Assembly (NCBI RefSeq): GCF_009650095.1
Contig: NZ_CP045915.1
Location: forward strand, 2,728,001 to 2,792,000
DNA from: Gracilibacillus salitolerans
GTDB lineage: Bacteria; Bacillota; Bacilli; Bacillales; Amphibacillaceae
Reading direction: 5' to 3'
DNA: 64,000 nt
Below are positions 17,861 to 27,246 of the stretch, in pieces. The position numbers and the translations under genes were made by a program. Each line of letters opens with the position of its first letter. The first letter of the stretch is position 1. The notes beneath the pieces were generated by a model. That model was not told the DNA's origin. It saw only the letters and a program-made list of their open reading frames with translations, and ran no database searches.

Positions 17861-19024
17861 CTATCTCACCATCATAGTCAAATTACTGGATATAATAAGA
17901 ATTACAATAGTAAAGAAAAACATAAATGTAACTAATAATAGCGCTGCAAATAGGTAAAGAATATGTTTCCCAATAATATCCAAACATTCGATTACTGGAC
18001 CATCACCAATAGGTTGTAAAATGGCTGTAGCTACTTTATACATCAAAGAGATAGTAAAAATCTTGATCGCTGGGAACAATACGATACCAATTAAAATCAC
18101 TACACCAATCATGCCAATACCATTCTTAATTAAAATGGTTGCACTTAATACAGTATCAGTGGCATCTGTGAAAATCCTACCAATTACCGGGATAAAATTA
18201 CCGGTTACAAATTTAGCAGTCTTCATCGCAATACCATCTTGAATCGCACTCGCCGCCCCTTGCACTGATATTACACCAAGAAATACCGTCAGAAGGATCC
18301 CCATCAAGCTAATCGCTATATTTTTGATTAAATTTGCTAATTTTGTTGCTTTATATTCTGTACTAATAGTACTTACAATTTGAAGAATCGCTGAAATTAA
18401 GATTAATGGTATGACAATTTTGGAAATAACAAACACACTAGTGTGAATCAGAAAAATAATGATAGGATGAAAAAAAGATATTGTAACCAGGTGTCCAAGA
18501 GAAGCTAATATGCCTAACAACAAAGGCAACAAGGAAATTAAAAAGTTTTGGGCCATTTCCACAGTATCAAGTACATAACTAGATGCCAGTTGAAAGCTTT
18601 TCAAAGCTATAATAATCAGCATTGTATATACAATCGCGTATGCCACTTTACTAACGACTTGTTTTTCAAAAGCATTTTGAATGGTTTGTAAAACCAAACA
18701 AAATAATGTTAGCAACATTAATGTCGCCAGTAACTTTCCATTCTCTACAATCTCATAAAAGAAGAAGCGGAGAAATCCTTCTAACCATTCTTTGATTGAG
18801 AGACTTCCCTCTCCTTTTACTATGGACCATATATTTTCTTTATTAAGTTCTGGAAGTGCATCTTGATATTCATCTCCTAAATAATCCCAATAACCCTCTA
18901 ATTCACTCCCTTCAATCATCTGTTGGTAGGCATCTGTTTGATGGGTGACATCAGCTGTAAGTTGTATTGGAATAATAAAAAAGAAAAGTGCAATAATGAA
19001 ACTAAGTTTTCTAGTAAATCCCAT
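17861..19024 (-). CDS. spoIIIAE: SpoIIIAE, polytopic sporulation membrane protein
   Basis: Largest SpoIIIA protein and candidate transporter core of the mother-cell complex. The 387 residues include a signal-like N-terminal segment, an extracellular acidic stretch (about 25-80) and about seven membrane segments, with conserved VTGNFIPVIGRIFTDATDTVL. It lies 15 bp after spoIIIAD. Confidence 0.96.
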   Translation of the reverse strand: MGFTRKLSFIIALFFFIIPIQLTADVTHQTDAYQQMIEGSELEGYWDYLGDEYQDALPELNKENIWSIVKGEGSLSIKEWLEGFLRFFFYEIVENGKLLATLMLLTLFCLVLQTIQNAFEKQVVSKVAYAIVYTMLIIIALKSFQLASSYVLDTVEMAQNFLISLLPLLLGILASLGHLVTISFFHPIIIFLIHTSVFVISKIVIPLILISAILQIVSTISTEYKATKLANLIKNIAISLMGILLTVFLGVISVQGAASAIQDGIAMKTAKFVTGNFIPVIGRIFTDATDTVLSATILIKNGIGMIGVVILIGIVLFPAIKIFTISLMYKVATAILQPIGDGPVIECLDIIGKHILYLFAALLLVTFMFFFTIVILIISSNLTMMVR

Positions 19025-19039
19025 GTATATCCTTCCTAA

Positions 19040-19432
19040 CTATGTGATCGGGAAAATATTTATTATCGTTTCAATTAATGATTTGAATATTGGAATAGCT
19101 AAAATGAGGATAAACACTTTTCCTATCATTTCAATTTTGACGGCTACCGATTCTAAACCAGCATCTTTCACAATGTTTGCTCCAATTTCTGTAATATAAG
19201 ATATCCCAATGATTTGAAGTATCGTCTTTATATATACTTCATTAATATTTGCCTGATCACCTAAATAAGTAATGAGATGAAGAATTTCTTGCACATACTG
19301 AATGACAAAAATGAAAAAATAGAGAACGGTTAGAACAATAATTAGAAAAGCAATACTGGGCTGCTTGTCCTTTAACAATAAAAATAGTACGGATGCTATA
19401 ATTCCTACACTGATTACTTCAAAGATTTCCAT
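19040..19432 (-). CDS. spoIIIAD: SpoIIIAD
   Basis: Small polytopic membrane protein (130 aa) with three to four membrane helices, including the GISYITEIGANIVKDAGL segment conserved in the family. It resembles SpoIIIAC and type III secretion-like export subunits by family literature. It lies 6 bp after spoIIIAC in the operon. Confidence 0.94.
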   Translation of the reverse strand: MEIFEVISVGIIASVLFLLLKDKQPSIAFLIIVLTVLYFFIFVIQYVQEILHLITYLGDQANINEVYIKTILQIIGISYITEIGANIVKDAGLESVAVKIEMIGKVFILILAIPIFKSLIETIINIFPIT

Positions 19433-19438
19433 AAACCA

Positions 19439-19645
19439 TTATCCTTTTAGAAAAAATACAGCTCTAATCTGCTGGAATAGATCCGAAATACTGTTAAGCA
19501 CAAATAATAGAACGATAATAAAACCAACCAAACTTACAAATTGAGCATACTCTTCTTTCCCCATTTGCTTTAATATAGTATGAATCATCGCAACGATAAT
19601 TCCGATGCCTGCAATTTGAAATAAAACACTTGTATCTCCAATCAC
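19439..19645 (-). CDS. spoIIIAC: SpoIIIAC
   Basis: A 68-residue protein with two membrane helices separated by the conserved KQMGKEEYAQFVSL loop, ending in an amphipathic LFQQIRAVFFLKG. The start is a GTG after GAGGAGATATCAC. The family member in B. subtilis is essential for the SpoIIIA channel. Confidence 0.94.
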   Translation of the reverse strand: MIGDTSVLFQIAGIGIIVAMIHTILKQMGKEEYAQFVSLVGFIIVLLFVLNSISDLFQQIRAVFFLKG

Positions 19646-19659
19646 GTGATATCTCCTCT

Positions 19660-20175
19660 CTATAGCAAGAGTAAAACGATAAATGTACCAACCAGAAATC
19701 CAACACTTCTTGACATTTTTCCATAGCGATGATTCTTTTCTTCTGCCTCTGTCAGCTTTCTCTCTAAATGGTTAATCGTTAAACGAATATATTTTTGTTG
19801 CTGAATAACATCATGCTGTCCCAATGTTCTGCCAAATTGTTGAAGAATTTCTTTGTCTTCTAATTGGAGCGGATGTTTGTGATAAAACTTATCCACGTGC
19901 CTTTCCCAAATTGGAAAAAGTTGCTCTTTATCTTGCTGAATATCTTCTGCAATATTCTTAAAAAGAGTAGAAATCGGGTTTGGAATTTGTTCTGCTACAA
20001 TAGTTAAAGACTCCTTAATTGTTGCCTGGCTATAAACAATTTCAGCCTCTAGTATTTGTAATGCATTTTTGAATAATCTTATGAATCTGGGACGATTAGC
20101 AAGGTTTTTGGCATACTCATGTCCTATCCAAGTTAAAGATCCTATGATGAACAAACATGCCAGAAGTTTGATCAT
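19660..20175 (-). CDS. spoIIIAB: SpoIIIAB
   Basis: A 171-residue protein with a membrane segment at each end and a helical soluble domain between, related to GspF-type inner-membrane platform proteins. Its start overlaps the spoIIIAA stop by 4 bp, which suggests coupled translation. The conserved LQILEAEIVYSQATIKESL and EEKNHRYGKMSRSVGFL segments support the call. Confidence 0.94.
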   Translation of the reverse strand: MIKLLACLFIIGSLTWIGHEYAKNLANRPRFIRLFKNALQILEAEIVYSQATIKESLTIVAEQIPNPISTLFKNIAEDIQQDKEQLFPIWERHVDKFYHKHPLQLEDKEILQQFGRTLGQHDVIQQQKYIRLTINHLERKLTEAEEKNHRYGKMSRSVGFLVGTFIVLLLL

Positions 20176-21089
20176 AGCATCACACTTCTTTGATAAAGAG
20201 GTTGTCCTTTATCATTTAAAATTTCTGTTACTTCTCCAGCCTGATTCTGGTTCGAAAGGACAACAAATCTCTGAAATATGTTTTTTTGGAGTATCTTTTG
20301 AATCGTTGGTCGTTGGCTAATATCAGACAATGATCTTCCATGGGCGGTACAGACTAGTTGAACACCTGCATGGATGACTTCATCAATTGCTTCTGCATCC
20401 CGCTCACTTCCAATCTCATCAACAATAATGACATCAGGTGACATGGAACGAACAAACATCATCATCCCTTCCGCCTTTGGACAACGATCTAATACATCAA
20501 TTCTTGGTGCTAATAAATGTTGTGGGACACCATTAATAGAAGCACATATTTCAGACCGCTCATCGACAATAGCAGTTTTTAGTTCCAGCTTCGAACTAGC
20601 ACTTGCACAATAATTGGCAAGATCTCTTAAAAATGTAGTTTTACCTGATTGCGGAGGACCTATGATTAATGTGTTTTGAATGGTATCTGTCATAAGATAA
20701 GATAGATAAGGCTGAATAATGCCGAATTGAGGTTTAGCAATCCTAATATTAAAGGAACTTACGTGATGTATCGCCTTTACTTGTTTATTTTCTAATATAA
20801 CAGAACCCGAAATACCAATTCGGTGACCACCTTGTATTGTAATAAATCCATGTCTTAACTCTTCTTCTAGTCGATATAAAGAAAAGTCACTTATTTTGTT
20901 TAGAAACATTTTTGCATCTGATTGACTGAAAAATGTCTGTTTTAACCACGTTACATGTCTGCCATCATTTAATTCAATTGGTTGATTCACCCTTAGTCTA
21001 ATCTCCTGTATATCTATATCTTCCTTTACCAGGAAAAAGTCAATTTGTTCAGAGATATGGTTGGGAAGTATTTTCAAAACGCTATCCAT
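20172..21089 (-). CDS. spoIIIAA: SpoIIIAA, ATPase of the SpoIIIA complex
   Basis: Secretion-type ATPase thought to power the mother-cell SpoIIIA apparatus. Walker A is GPPQSGKTTFLRD, with DERSEI and Walker B VIIVDEIGSERDAEAI following. The start ATG at 21087-21089 has AGAGG 8 nt upstream and gives 305 residues, close to 307 in B. subtilis. The longer open frame adds a hydrophobic stretch without a ribosome site and overlaps the promoter, so I rejected it. First gene of the spoIIIAA-AH operon. Confidence 0.96.
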   Translation of the reverse strand: MDSVLKILPNHISEQIDFFLVKEDIDIQEIRLRVNQPIELNDGRHVTWLKQTFFSQSDAKMFLNKISDFSLYRLEEELRHGFITIQGGHRIGISGSVILENKQVKAIHHVSSFNIRIAKPQFGIIQPYLSYLMTDTIQNTLIIGPPQSGKTTFLRDLANYCASASSKLELKTAIVDERSEICASINGVPQHLLAPRIDVLDRCPKAEGMMMFVRSMSPDVIIVDEIGSERDAEAIDEVIHAGVQLVCTAHGRSLSDISQRPTIQKILQKNIFQRFVVLSNQNQAGEVTEILNDKGQPLYQRSVML

Positions 21090-21126
21090 AAACATTGCCT
21101 CTTTTCCATAAGCTATTTCTATAAAC

Positions 21127-21155
21127 ATTCTATGCGAGACACTAATAGATATAAC
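21127..21155 (-). promoter_or_regulatory. sigma-E type promoter of the spoIIIA operon
   Basis: Minus strand TTATATC (about 21149-21155), 13 nt, then CATAGAAT (21127-21134), 37 bp before the spoIIIAA start. This fits the mother-cell sigma-E pattern, and the operon is known to be sigma-E dependent in B. subtilis. Confidence 0.6.
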
Positions 21156-21189
21156 CAAAGATAGATAAGAGCATATGAAAAACTTGGCC

Positions 21190-21710
21190 AATTACCAAGT
21201 CCTTCAAGCAAAAACCTTTATACCATGGCCTATAAAAAAGCAAAAGAACCGAACACAAATCCCCCGTCCCCGTTTCTTTCATATGAAGTATTAGTAGATA
21301 ACAATTGCGAACTAATGGAGATTTTCAGAGTGGGGTTTTCTTCCATTCATTACATAGAGATTGCTTGAATACCGCTCCGGCAGAATACTGAGCTTTCCAA
21401 AGGCTCAGCTTCGTAGACACACACAAAGCTTCCTCGGTGCAAGGGAGCTAGAGTTATTTCAAGAATTCCCTAGCTGAAGCGTTCCCCGACGGCATAGAAA
21501 ACACTAAGAAAGCTGTGCTTGAGTAGATGTTGCACATATGCCCTTGGGTGAAAGGGAGCGGGTGTATTTTTCCACAGCGACGAATCTAAATTCAACTCCA
21601 AAAGATTGGAAGAAAGCAAATTATTATGAAGTTATGTCGCAGTTTATGTATTATGAACTTTGTTGTGTGTTTATTAGATAGTTGTAAAAAAGGGGCGTCT
21701 GTACAAAAAG
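21190..21710. repeat. gene-free gap with a diverged palindromic repeat
   Basis: No gene is visible between spoIIIAA and efp. A weak minus-strand hairpin (ACTTGG/CCAAGT) lies near 21181-21202. From about 21369 the sequence TACCGCTCCGGCAGAATACT repeats the left arm of the elements at 131 and 40187, but the middle differs and extends to about 21600, ending TTTTTCCACAGCGACG, which also occurs near 441-466. It looks like two relics joined. Confidence 0.5.
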
Positions 21711-21711
21711 A

Positions 21712-21744
21712 AAACTACTAAGTGATGTCACTTAGTAGTTTTTC
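21712..21744 (-). terminator. terminator of yqhT-efp
   Basis: Perfect stem AAACTACTAAGTGA / TCACTTAGTAGTTT with a 2-nt loop as written and a TTTTCTTTTTG tail on the minus strand, 14 bp after the efp stop. Confidence 0.92.
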
Positions 21745-21757
21745 TTTCTATCGTATA

Positions 21758-22315
21758 TTAAGCCCGAGAGACGTATTTACCGTCTGAAGTGGAGATTACT
21801 AGTACATCTCCTTCATTAACAAAGAAAGGAACTTGAACGGATAATCCTGTTTCTAGTGTTGCCGGTTTGGTTCCTCCACTTGCTGTATCACCTTTAATTC
21901 CAGGTTCTGTTTCTGTGACAGTAAGTTCTACGTTATTAGGTAAGTCTACCCCGATAGTTTCTCCTTCATATGTTAAAATATTTACTTCCATATTTTCTTT
22001 AATAAATTGTAGTTCTCGTTCAATCTGGTTTGCTTGTAGCTCTGTTTGTTCGAATGAATTGGTATCCATAAATGTGTGAGCATCACCAGAAGCATATAAG
22101 TACTGCATTTTACGATTTTCAATATGTGCTCTGTTTACTTTTTCCCCACCACGGAATGTTTTTTCCTGGATATTACCACTACGGAGGTTACGTAATTTGG
22201 AACGAACAAATGCAGCACCTTTACCTGGTTTGACATGTTGGAATTCCATCACTTGCCAAATACCTCCATCTACTTCGATTGTTAAACCTGTTTTAAAATC
22301 ATTTACTGAAATCAT
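21758..22315 (-). CDS. efp: EF-P, translation elongation factor P
   Basis: Relieves ribosome stalling at polyproline stretches. The 185 residues form the usual KOW and two OB domains. K32 in [10 protein letters not shown] lies at the tip that B. subtilis modifies with 5-aminopentanol. It follows yqhT, a proline-peptide hydrolase, by 21 bp, as in B. subtilis. Confidence 0.98.
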   Translation of the reverse strand: MISVNDFKTGLTIEVDGGIWQVMEFQHVKPGKGAAFVRSKLRNLRSGNIQEKTFRGGEKVNRAHIENRKMQYLYASGDAHTFMDTNSFEQTELQANQIERELQFIKENMEVNILTYEGETIGVDLPNNVELTVTETEPGIKGDTASGGTKPATLETGLSVQVPFFVNEGDVLVISTSDGKYVSRA

Positions 22316-22336
22316 CTTATTCCTCCTCTAAAATGT

Positions 22337-23407
22337 TTACGATACTGGTAAGCGAATTAAGTCCTTCGGTGAATGCGTCAATCGCTCATTGCCATCTTCC
22401 GTTATTAAAATGTCATCTTCAATTCGGCATCCCCCAACGTTTGGAACATAGATACCTGGTTCAACAGTTACTACCATGCCTGGTTCAAGCACTGCATCAG
22501 AGCGAAATGATAAACCTGGCATTTCGTGTACATCTAATCCCAGTCCATGACCTGTTGAGTGACCAAAGTATTTACCGTAGCCTTTATGATCAATATGGTC
22601 TCTTGTTAAAGCATCAGCTTTTTTTGCAGTTATTCCCGCCTTTATTCCTTCTAGACCTTTTAACTGTGCTTGAAGAACTGTATTATAGATTGTCTCTAAT
22701 TCTTCTGATATATCGCCAACAGCTAGCGTTCTCGTAATATCTGAGGCATACCCTTTATACAGCGCACCAAAATCCAATGTTACTAATTCGCCTGACTGAA
22801 TTTCTTTTGATGATGCTACACCATGCGGTAATGCAGAACGGTAACCGGAGGCTACAATAATATCAAAGCTTGATGAAGTAGCACCTTGCTTTCTCATAAA
22901 GAATTCTAATTCATTGGATATGTCGATCTCTTTTATTCCCGGTTTTATGTAATCTAAAATATGGTCAAACGCATCATCGGCAATTTTACAAGCATCTTTA
23001 ATTATATTAAGCTCATCTTGATCTTTAATCAAGCGTAATTTCTCAATTAGTCCATCTGAGGGAATCAATTTTGCTTTTACTGATTTATTATATTTTTCAT
23101 ATAGACCGTAAGTCAGATCATTCTTTTCAAATCCAACCGATTCAATCTGCAGTAACTCTATTAATTCCGCGATTTTGTCTTGAATCGGTCCTTTATGTTC
23201 TTTAATATCAAATCCTTTTACTTGTTCACTCGCTTGCTCAGTGTAGCGGAAATCGGTAACAAAGAACGCATCTTTATTAGTAACAAGTGCTACACCCGCC
23301 GTACCCGTGAAACCAGTAAGGTATTGTCTGTTAATCGAACTGGTGATTAATAATCCATCCATTTTTTCTTGTTTAATTAAGTTTCTTAGTTTCTCAAGAC
23401 GTTTCAT
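22337..23407 (-). CDS. yqhT: YqhT, Xaa-Pro aminopeptidase family (M24)
   Basis: Predicted metallopeptidase cleaving N-terminal residues before proline. An N-terminal creatinase-like domain (about 1-125) precedes the pita-bread domain with metal-binding positions in VTLDFGALYKGYASDITRT, the histidine of GHSTGHGLGLDVHE, and the glutamates of VVTVEPGIYVP and GGCRIEDDIL. At 356 residues it has normal length. It is between aroQ and efp and probably co-transcribed. Confidence 0.95.
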   Translation of the reverse strand: MKRLEKLRNLIKQEKMDGLLITSSINRQYLTGFTGTAGVALVTNKDAFFVTDFRYTEQASEQVKGFDIKEHKGPIQDKIAELIELLQIESVGFEKNDLTYGLYEKYNKSVKAKLIPSDGLIEKLRLIKDQDELNIIKDACKIADDAFDHILDYIKPGIKEIDISNELEFFMRKQGATSSSFDIIVASGYRSALPHGVASSKEIQSGELVTLDFGALYKGYASDITRTLAVGDISEELETIYNTVLQAQLKGLEGIKAGITAKKADALTRDHIDHKGYGKYFGHSTGHGLGLDVHEMPGLSFRSDAVLEPGMVVTVEPGIYVPNVGGCRIEDDILITEDGNERLTHSPKDLIRLPVS

Positions 23408-23423
23408 CCTAAACTCCCCTTTC

Positions 23424-23858
23424 TCAAAGATTACTTTCTAAAAAATATAGCGCTGCTAATCGATATCCTGTTGAACCTAGGCCCACAATTTGTCCGCTAC
23501 AAACTGGAGCTAACATGGAAGTATGACGAAATGACTCTCTTTTATGTACATTAGATATGTGTACCTCAATAACTGGAACAGTAACAGAGCTAATCGCATC
23601 TCTTAATGCAATACTTGTATGTGTATATGCCCCAGGATTAAATATAATTCCATGATATTTTCCTTCTGCTTCATGGATCCAGTCAATTAACTCTCCCTCG
23701 TGATTAGACTGCTTGGCATCTAATTGATATTGATACGGTTCCAGCACATTCCGTACATTTTTCTCAATATCCTGTAATGTCTCACTGCCGTATACTTCAG
23801 GTTCTCTTTTACCTAAACGATTTAAATTCGGACCATTTAATAATAGTAAGTTCCCCAT
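23424..23858 (-). CDS. aroQ: AroQ, type II 3-dehydroquinate dehydratase
   Basis: Third step of the shikimate pathway. The 144-residue protein opens MGNLLLLNGPNLNRLGKREP and has the catalytic tyrosine of EVYGS, the NPGAYTHTSIALRDA motif and the HISNVHKRESFRH motif. The ATG at 23856-23858 matches the B. subtilis YqhS start; an upstream GTG adds three residues. Shikimate kinase is at 30085-30582. Confidence 0.96.
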   Translation of the reverse strand: MGNLLLLNGPNLNRLGKREPEVYGSETLQDIEKNVRNVLEPYQYQLDAKQSNHEGELIDWIHEAEGKYHGIIFNPGAYTHTSIALRDAISSVTVPVIEVHISNVHKRESFRHTSMLAPVCSGQIVGLGSTGYRLAALYFLESNL

Positions 23859-23909
23859 TTCCCTCACTCCATCTCCAACAAGCTTTCTTCCTCATATTAA
23901 CATAATTAG

Positions 23910-24398
23910 TTAATTATTTTCATCAATATGTTGCTGATAAGCAAAAGAAATAGAATACCCGATAAATACACTATATAAAATAAATAAGCAAACAGTAGTC
24001 ACTACTGTATCACTATCTAACATATAAAAGGGTGGTATGTTCGTGAAAATCGGTTCAAATAACCAAAAAACAATAAACCATAAGACAATTCCAGTCAATA
24101 TGCCCGGTAATATTCCTGGGAACTTTTTTAAGATAATATAATATAGAAATGCTAAACCTATGGATAATAAACTTATAATTAATATAGAAATAACTTCCCC
24201 TAACCATTGATCAGACCATGTTGTTTGCAACCATGAACGTAACACAAAACTTTTTGGAGTTACCTTGGTAAAATTAAAATATCCGGCTAACGCCGCTATC
24301 GTCCCCCAAATAAGCCCAGCAAAAAACCCGATACTAATTGTTTTGGGAATTAATGAAGTTTTATCCTTTTGATTTCCTCTATTATTCACACGTCTCAA
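23910..24398 (-). CDS. yqhR: YqhR/FigP, spore membrane protein
   Basis: A 162-residue membrane protein with four predicted helices (about 23-45, 70-92, 95-118, 130-155) and a basic N-terminus, matching YqhR in position and layout. As I recall, YqhR was renamed FigP after it was shown to work with SpoVAF as an ion channel that boosts germination. A SpoVAF-type protein is encoded at 40340-41809. The start is a TTG with GAGG 8 nt upstream; the GTG three codons earlier is part of that site. Confidence 0.85.
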   Translation of the reverse strand: MRRVNNRGNQKDKTSLIPKTISIGFFAGLIWGTIAALAGYFNFTKVTPKSFVLRSWLQTTWSDQWLGEVISILIISLLSIGLAFLYYIILKKFPGILPGILTGIVLWFIVFWLFEPIFTNIPPFYMLDSDTVVTTVCLFILYSVFIGYSISFAYQQHIDENN

Positions 24399-24620
24399 TA
24401 TTATCACCTCAAAAATAGGCTAACCAAAATCAATTTTTTCATGCTAAATGTACTTTTAGATCTAGTTATTTTGCTTTTTTTTTAATACAATAAAAGAAAG
24501 CGCTTTAATTTCATTGATAAAGTATTTAAAAAAATTTTGTATAAAATCCAACAAATAACGGGTATAACTATAGAAAGGACTTTAATTCGTGTATACTTTA
24601 ATATAAAGGAGGACGTTTAA

Positions 24621-25010
24621 ATGAATCGAAACATAGGTTCTATCGCTGTGTATGCTTTAATCGGTTTAGCTGTGTTCGGTTTTATCTCTTTCTTAATCAC
24701 AGACACACTCGGTTTACTTAAATTTCTATTTATATCCTTGGTAATTGGTGCAGCGGTTTTTGGTTTAGTGTATTTCTTCTTTCTAAGAAGACGAACACCA
24801 AATGAACTAAGAAAATACCGGAAAGCTGTGAAACAATCGAAACAAAAATATAAATACCAACAGAAAAATAATCGTATGCAACCTAGTCCAGTCAAACATA
24901 ATGTAGTGACCAAGAAATCTACACGACCTTTAAAAACTAGAAAGAATCACACGCACCTGAGGGTCATTGAGGGAAATAAACAAAAGAAAAAGAACAGAGC
25001 GTCATTATAA
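24621..25010 (+). CDS. yqhP: YqhP, SA1362-family membrane protein
   Basis: A 129-residue protein with two membrane helices (about 8-28, 32-53) followed by a basic, Lys/Arg/Gln-rich cytoplasmic tail from about residue 55. AAAGGAGG lies 8 nt before the ATG. Function is unknown. It converges on yqhO with a shared terminator. yqhQ, which lies between yqhP and yqhR in B. subtilis, is absent; 24408-24620 shows only an AT-rich promoter region. Confidence 0.9.
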   Translation: MNRNIGSIAVYALIGLAVFGFISFLITDTLGLLKFLFISLVIGAAVFGLVYFFFLRRRTPNELRKYRKAVKQSKQKYKYQQKNNRMQPSPVKHNVVTKKSTRPLKTRKNHTHLRVIEGNKQKKKNRASL

Positions 25011-25027
25011 CACGCTCTGTTCTTTTT
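24991..25027. terminator. bidirectional terminator yqhP/yqhO
   Basis: Stem AGAACAGAGCGT / ACGCTCTGTTCT with a short loop. T-rich tract TTTTTATA on the plus side and A-rich sequence on the left, so it works in both directions. It overlaps the end of both genes. Confidence 0.88.
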
Positions 25028-25919
25028 ATATTGACCACTTAGATAAAAATTGCAAAGTCCGTTGATAACCTAATTCCATTAATTCATGTTTTTTTTTCAA
25101 TGAAATATTAAAATCTGTAGCACTGACATCGTCAATAGGAAAAAATAAAATATCTTTCGCTACATTTTCTTCAATATATCTCGTATCATAGGCTTTTCTC
25201 ATCGTCCCTATAACTGCCTTTAACATATCAATAGAATTTTTAATTTTTTGATTATAATAATATTGTGCAGGATCTGTTAATTGCATTCCTAATATCGGAC
25301 GTTCGCGTTTATTATTACCTCTTTCAAATAACCATAATGGGAAATTACTTAAAATCATGCCATCGACAATAATGCTTCTTTGTCTTGTTAGAGGATTTAT
25401 AATTTTAGAAGGGCGGAAAAAATAAGGGATGGAGATACTGCTACGGACTGCTCTTGCGATGGGAAAATAACTTGGTTCAATATGATAATTTTTCATTAGA
25501 TCATCCGGAAAGACCACAACACGATTTAACGTTAAATCTGCTGCAACAATCTTTAGTTTTTCAGCCGGCAGATCTGAGAAAGAGGTCAATCCTTTATCCT
25601 GCAGTTTTTCATTCAACCAATCTTCAAAATAATTACCTCGATATAATCCCATGGTGTTATATAATGTTAGCCATTTTAAAAAAGGGATCATACTACTCCA
25701 TTTCGATTGATCAAGGAAATTATCAAGTGGTAACTCTAAAAAAATATCTTTCATTTCTTTTGCTGTATAACCAGCCGCAATAAACGTTGCCAATAGGGCT
25801 CCAGCAGATGTACCAGCTACTCTTTCAAACTGTATATTCTTTTCTTCAAATGCCTGGAACGCACCTAAAAATGCAAAAGCTTTAACACCCCCACCTGAGA
25901 AAACCCCGTCAATTTTCAT
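25026..25919 (-). CDS. yqhO: YqhO, patatin-like phospholipase
   Basis: Predicted lipid acyl hydrolase with a Ser-Asp dyad. Motifs in order are GVFSGGGVKAFAFLGA (oxyanion glycines), GTSAGALLATF with the nucleophilic serine near residue 39, and the aspartate of VDGMILSNFPLW near residue 190. Length 297. Substrate is not known. Neighbour of mntR as in B. subtilis. Confidence 0.93.
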   Translation of the reverse strand: MKIDGVFSGGGVKAFAFLGAFQAFEEKNIQFERVAGTSAGALLATFIAAGYTAKEMKDIFLELPLDNFLDQSKWSSMIPFLKWLTLYNTMGLYRGNYFEDWLNEKLQDKGLTSFSDLPAEKLKIVAADLTLNRVVVFPDDLMKNYHIEPSYFPIARAVRSSISIPYFFRPSKIINPLTRQRSIIVDGMILSNFPLWLFERGNNKRERPILGMQLTDPAQYYYNQKIKNSIDMLKAVIGTMRKAYDTRYIEENVAKDILFFPIDDVSATDFNISLKKKHELMELGYQRTLQFLSKWSI

Positions 25920-25988
25920 GATATCACCCTATCTAACTGGTATCACATTATATATATACATCTGTACCAGTAGATAGAACTTGTTAAG

Positions 25989-26402
25989 CTAATCCTTTTT
26001 AGACTGGAAATCCTTTAACTCGCTGACGCGTTCAGGATCTTCTAAAAATTGCACAACATTACCAATACGATCAATGGAATTCCAACTCAGATGATGTTCT
26101 ATTCCTTCAACATCAGTGTAAATATTCTCTTCGTCAACACCAATAATCCTTAGAAATTTCTCCAATAATTCATGACGATATACTAATCTTTCTCCTACTT
26201 TTTTGCCTTTCGAAGTTAAGATAAGTCCTTGGTACTTTTCATAATTTAAATAGTCATCCCTGTCTAATTTTTGTACCATTTTCGTCACAGATGACGGTTG
26301 TACTTGCAAAGCTTCAGCTATCGCCGATACTCTTGCATATCCTTTAGTTTCCATTAAGATATAAATTTGTTCTATGTAATCTTCCATTGTAGGTGTAGGC
26401 AT
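25989..26402 (-). CDS. mntR: MntR, manganese transport regulator
   Basis: DtxR-family Mn(II) repressor of manganese uptake genes. The winged helix occupies about 5-70 ([22 protein letters not shown]). The metal site includes the N-terminal Asp of TMEDY, E99/E102-type residues in [11 protein letters not shown] and the paired histidines. The ATG at 26400-26402 has GGAGG 6 nt upstream and aligns with the B. subtilis start; the annotated frame has two more upstream codons. A Mn-type SodA is encoded elsewhere in the window. Confidence 0.96.
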   Translation of the reverse strand: MPTPTMEDYIEQIYILMETKGYARVSAIAEALQVQPSSVTKMVQKLDRDDYLNYEKYQGLILTSKGKKVGERLVYRHELLEKFLRIIGVDEENIYTDVEGIEHHLSWNSIDRIGNVVQFLEDPERVSELKDFQSKKD

Positions 26403-26579
26403 ATACATCCTCCATTACTATATATATTATGTAAATAAAAGCATACAATAGAATGACAGGTGAGACAAGATATCTTTCTTAAAATCCAACTTTCAAAATT
26501 TTTTTCTTTATTTCATACTATTAAATGGTATAATCCTTTTTAGAGGATTTAATAGAAAAACATTGGGGGATTCAAAAAA

Positions 26580-26975
26580 ATGACAGAATTATACATTCTA
26601 ATTGGTATATTAATTGCCTTTATTCTATTCACCGTATACCGTTATTTTAAACAAAAAAAAATACTAAAAGCCCTAACGGATAAAGAATTTCGTGAAGGAT
26701 ATCGTAAAGCTCAGCTTATAGATGTAAGAGAACCGAAGGAATATGATGGTGGTCACATTCTTGGTGCCAGAAACATTCCGTTAACGCAATTAAAACAACG
26801 TTTAACAGAATTGAGAAAAGATAAACCTGTTTATCTTTATTGCCAGAATGGTTCACGCTCCATGAGAGCGGCATTAATCCTGGATAAACAAGGATATAAA
26901 GACCTCTATCAATTACAGGGCGGATACAAAAAATGGACAGGCAAAATTAAGAAAACCAAAAGATTGGATTATTAA
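26580..26975 (+). CDS. yqhL: YqhL, membrane-anchored rhodanese
   Basis: One N-terminal membrane helix (about 4-22) is followed by a rhodanese domain with the RKAQLIDVREPKEYDGGHI segment and the active-site cysteine in LYCQNGSRS. Sulfur carrier or sulfurtransferase activity is inferred from the family. A good -10 (TATAAT at 26529-26534) lies upstream. In B. subtilis it neighbours gcvPB and lipM, which are both missing here. Confidence 0.93.
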   Translation: MTELYILIGILIAFILFTVYRYFKQKKILKALTDKEFREGYRKAQLIDVREPKEYDGGHILGARNIPLTQLKQRLTELRKDKPVYLYCQNGSRSMRAALILDKQGYKDLYQLQGGYKKWTGKIKKTKRLDY

Positions 26976-26980
26976 GCAAA

Positions 26981-27010
26981 AGTCGAGTGCTAAACTCGGC
27001 TTTTTTTATT
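26981..27010 (+). terminator. terminator of yqhL
   Basis: Stem AGTCGAG / CTCGGCT with a 7-nt loop and seven T, 5 bp past the stop. The remaining gap to yqhH (27011-27246) shows an arm-like GCGAGAAGACCCCACTG stretch typical of the dispersed repeats but no gene. Confidence 0.85.
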
Positions 27011-27246
27011 TCTTAATCATATAATTGAATTATATCTTATATTACAAATTAATATTTACTAACTTCTATCTTTTTTGGGCGAGAAGACCCCACTGAGGGA
27101 AGTCTCACTTTATATTCAATTATGAAGAGGGTGCTTATAACCGTAATTTTACTTAATAAGAGTAATTCCTTTCATTCGAAATGTATAACTCTGGCTAATC
27201 TGTCCACAATAACAATACAAAATGTATTAATGATAGGATGGGTGTT

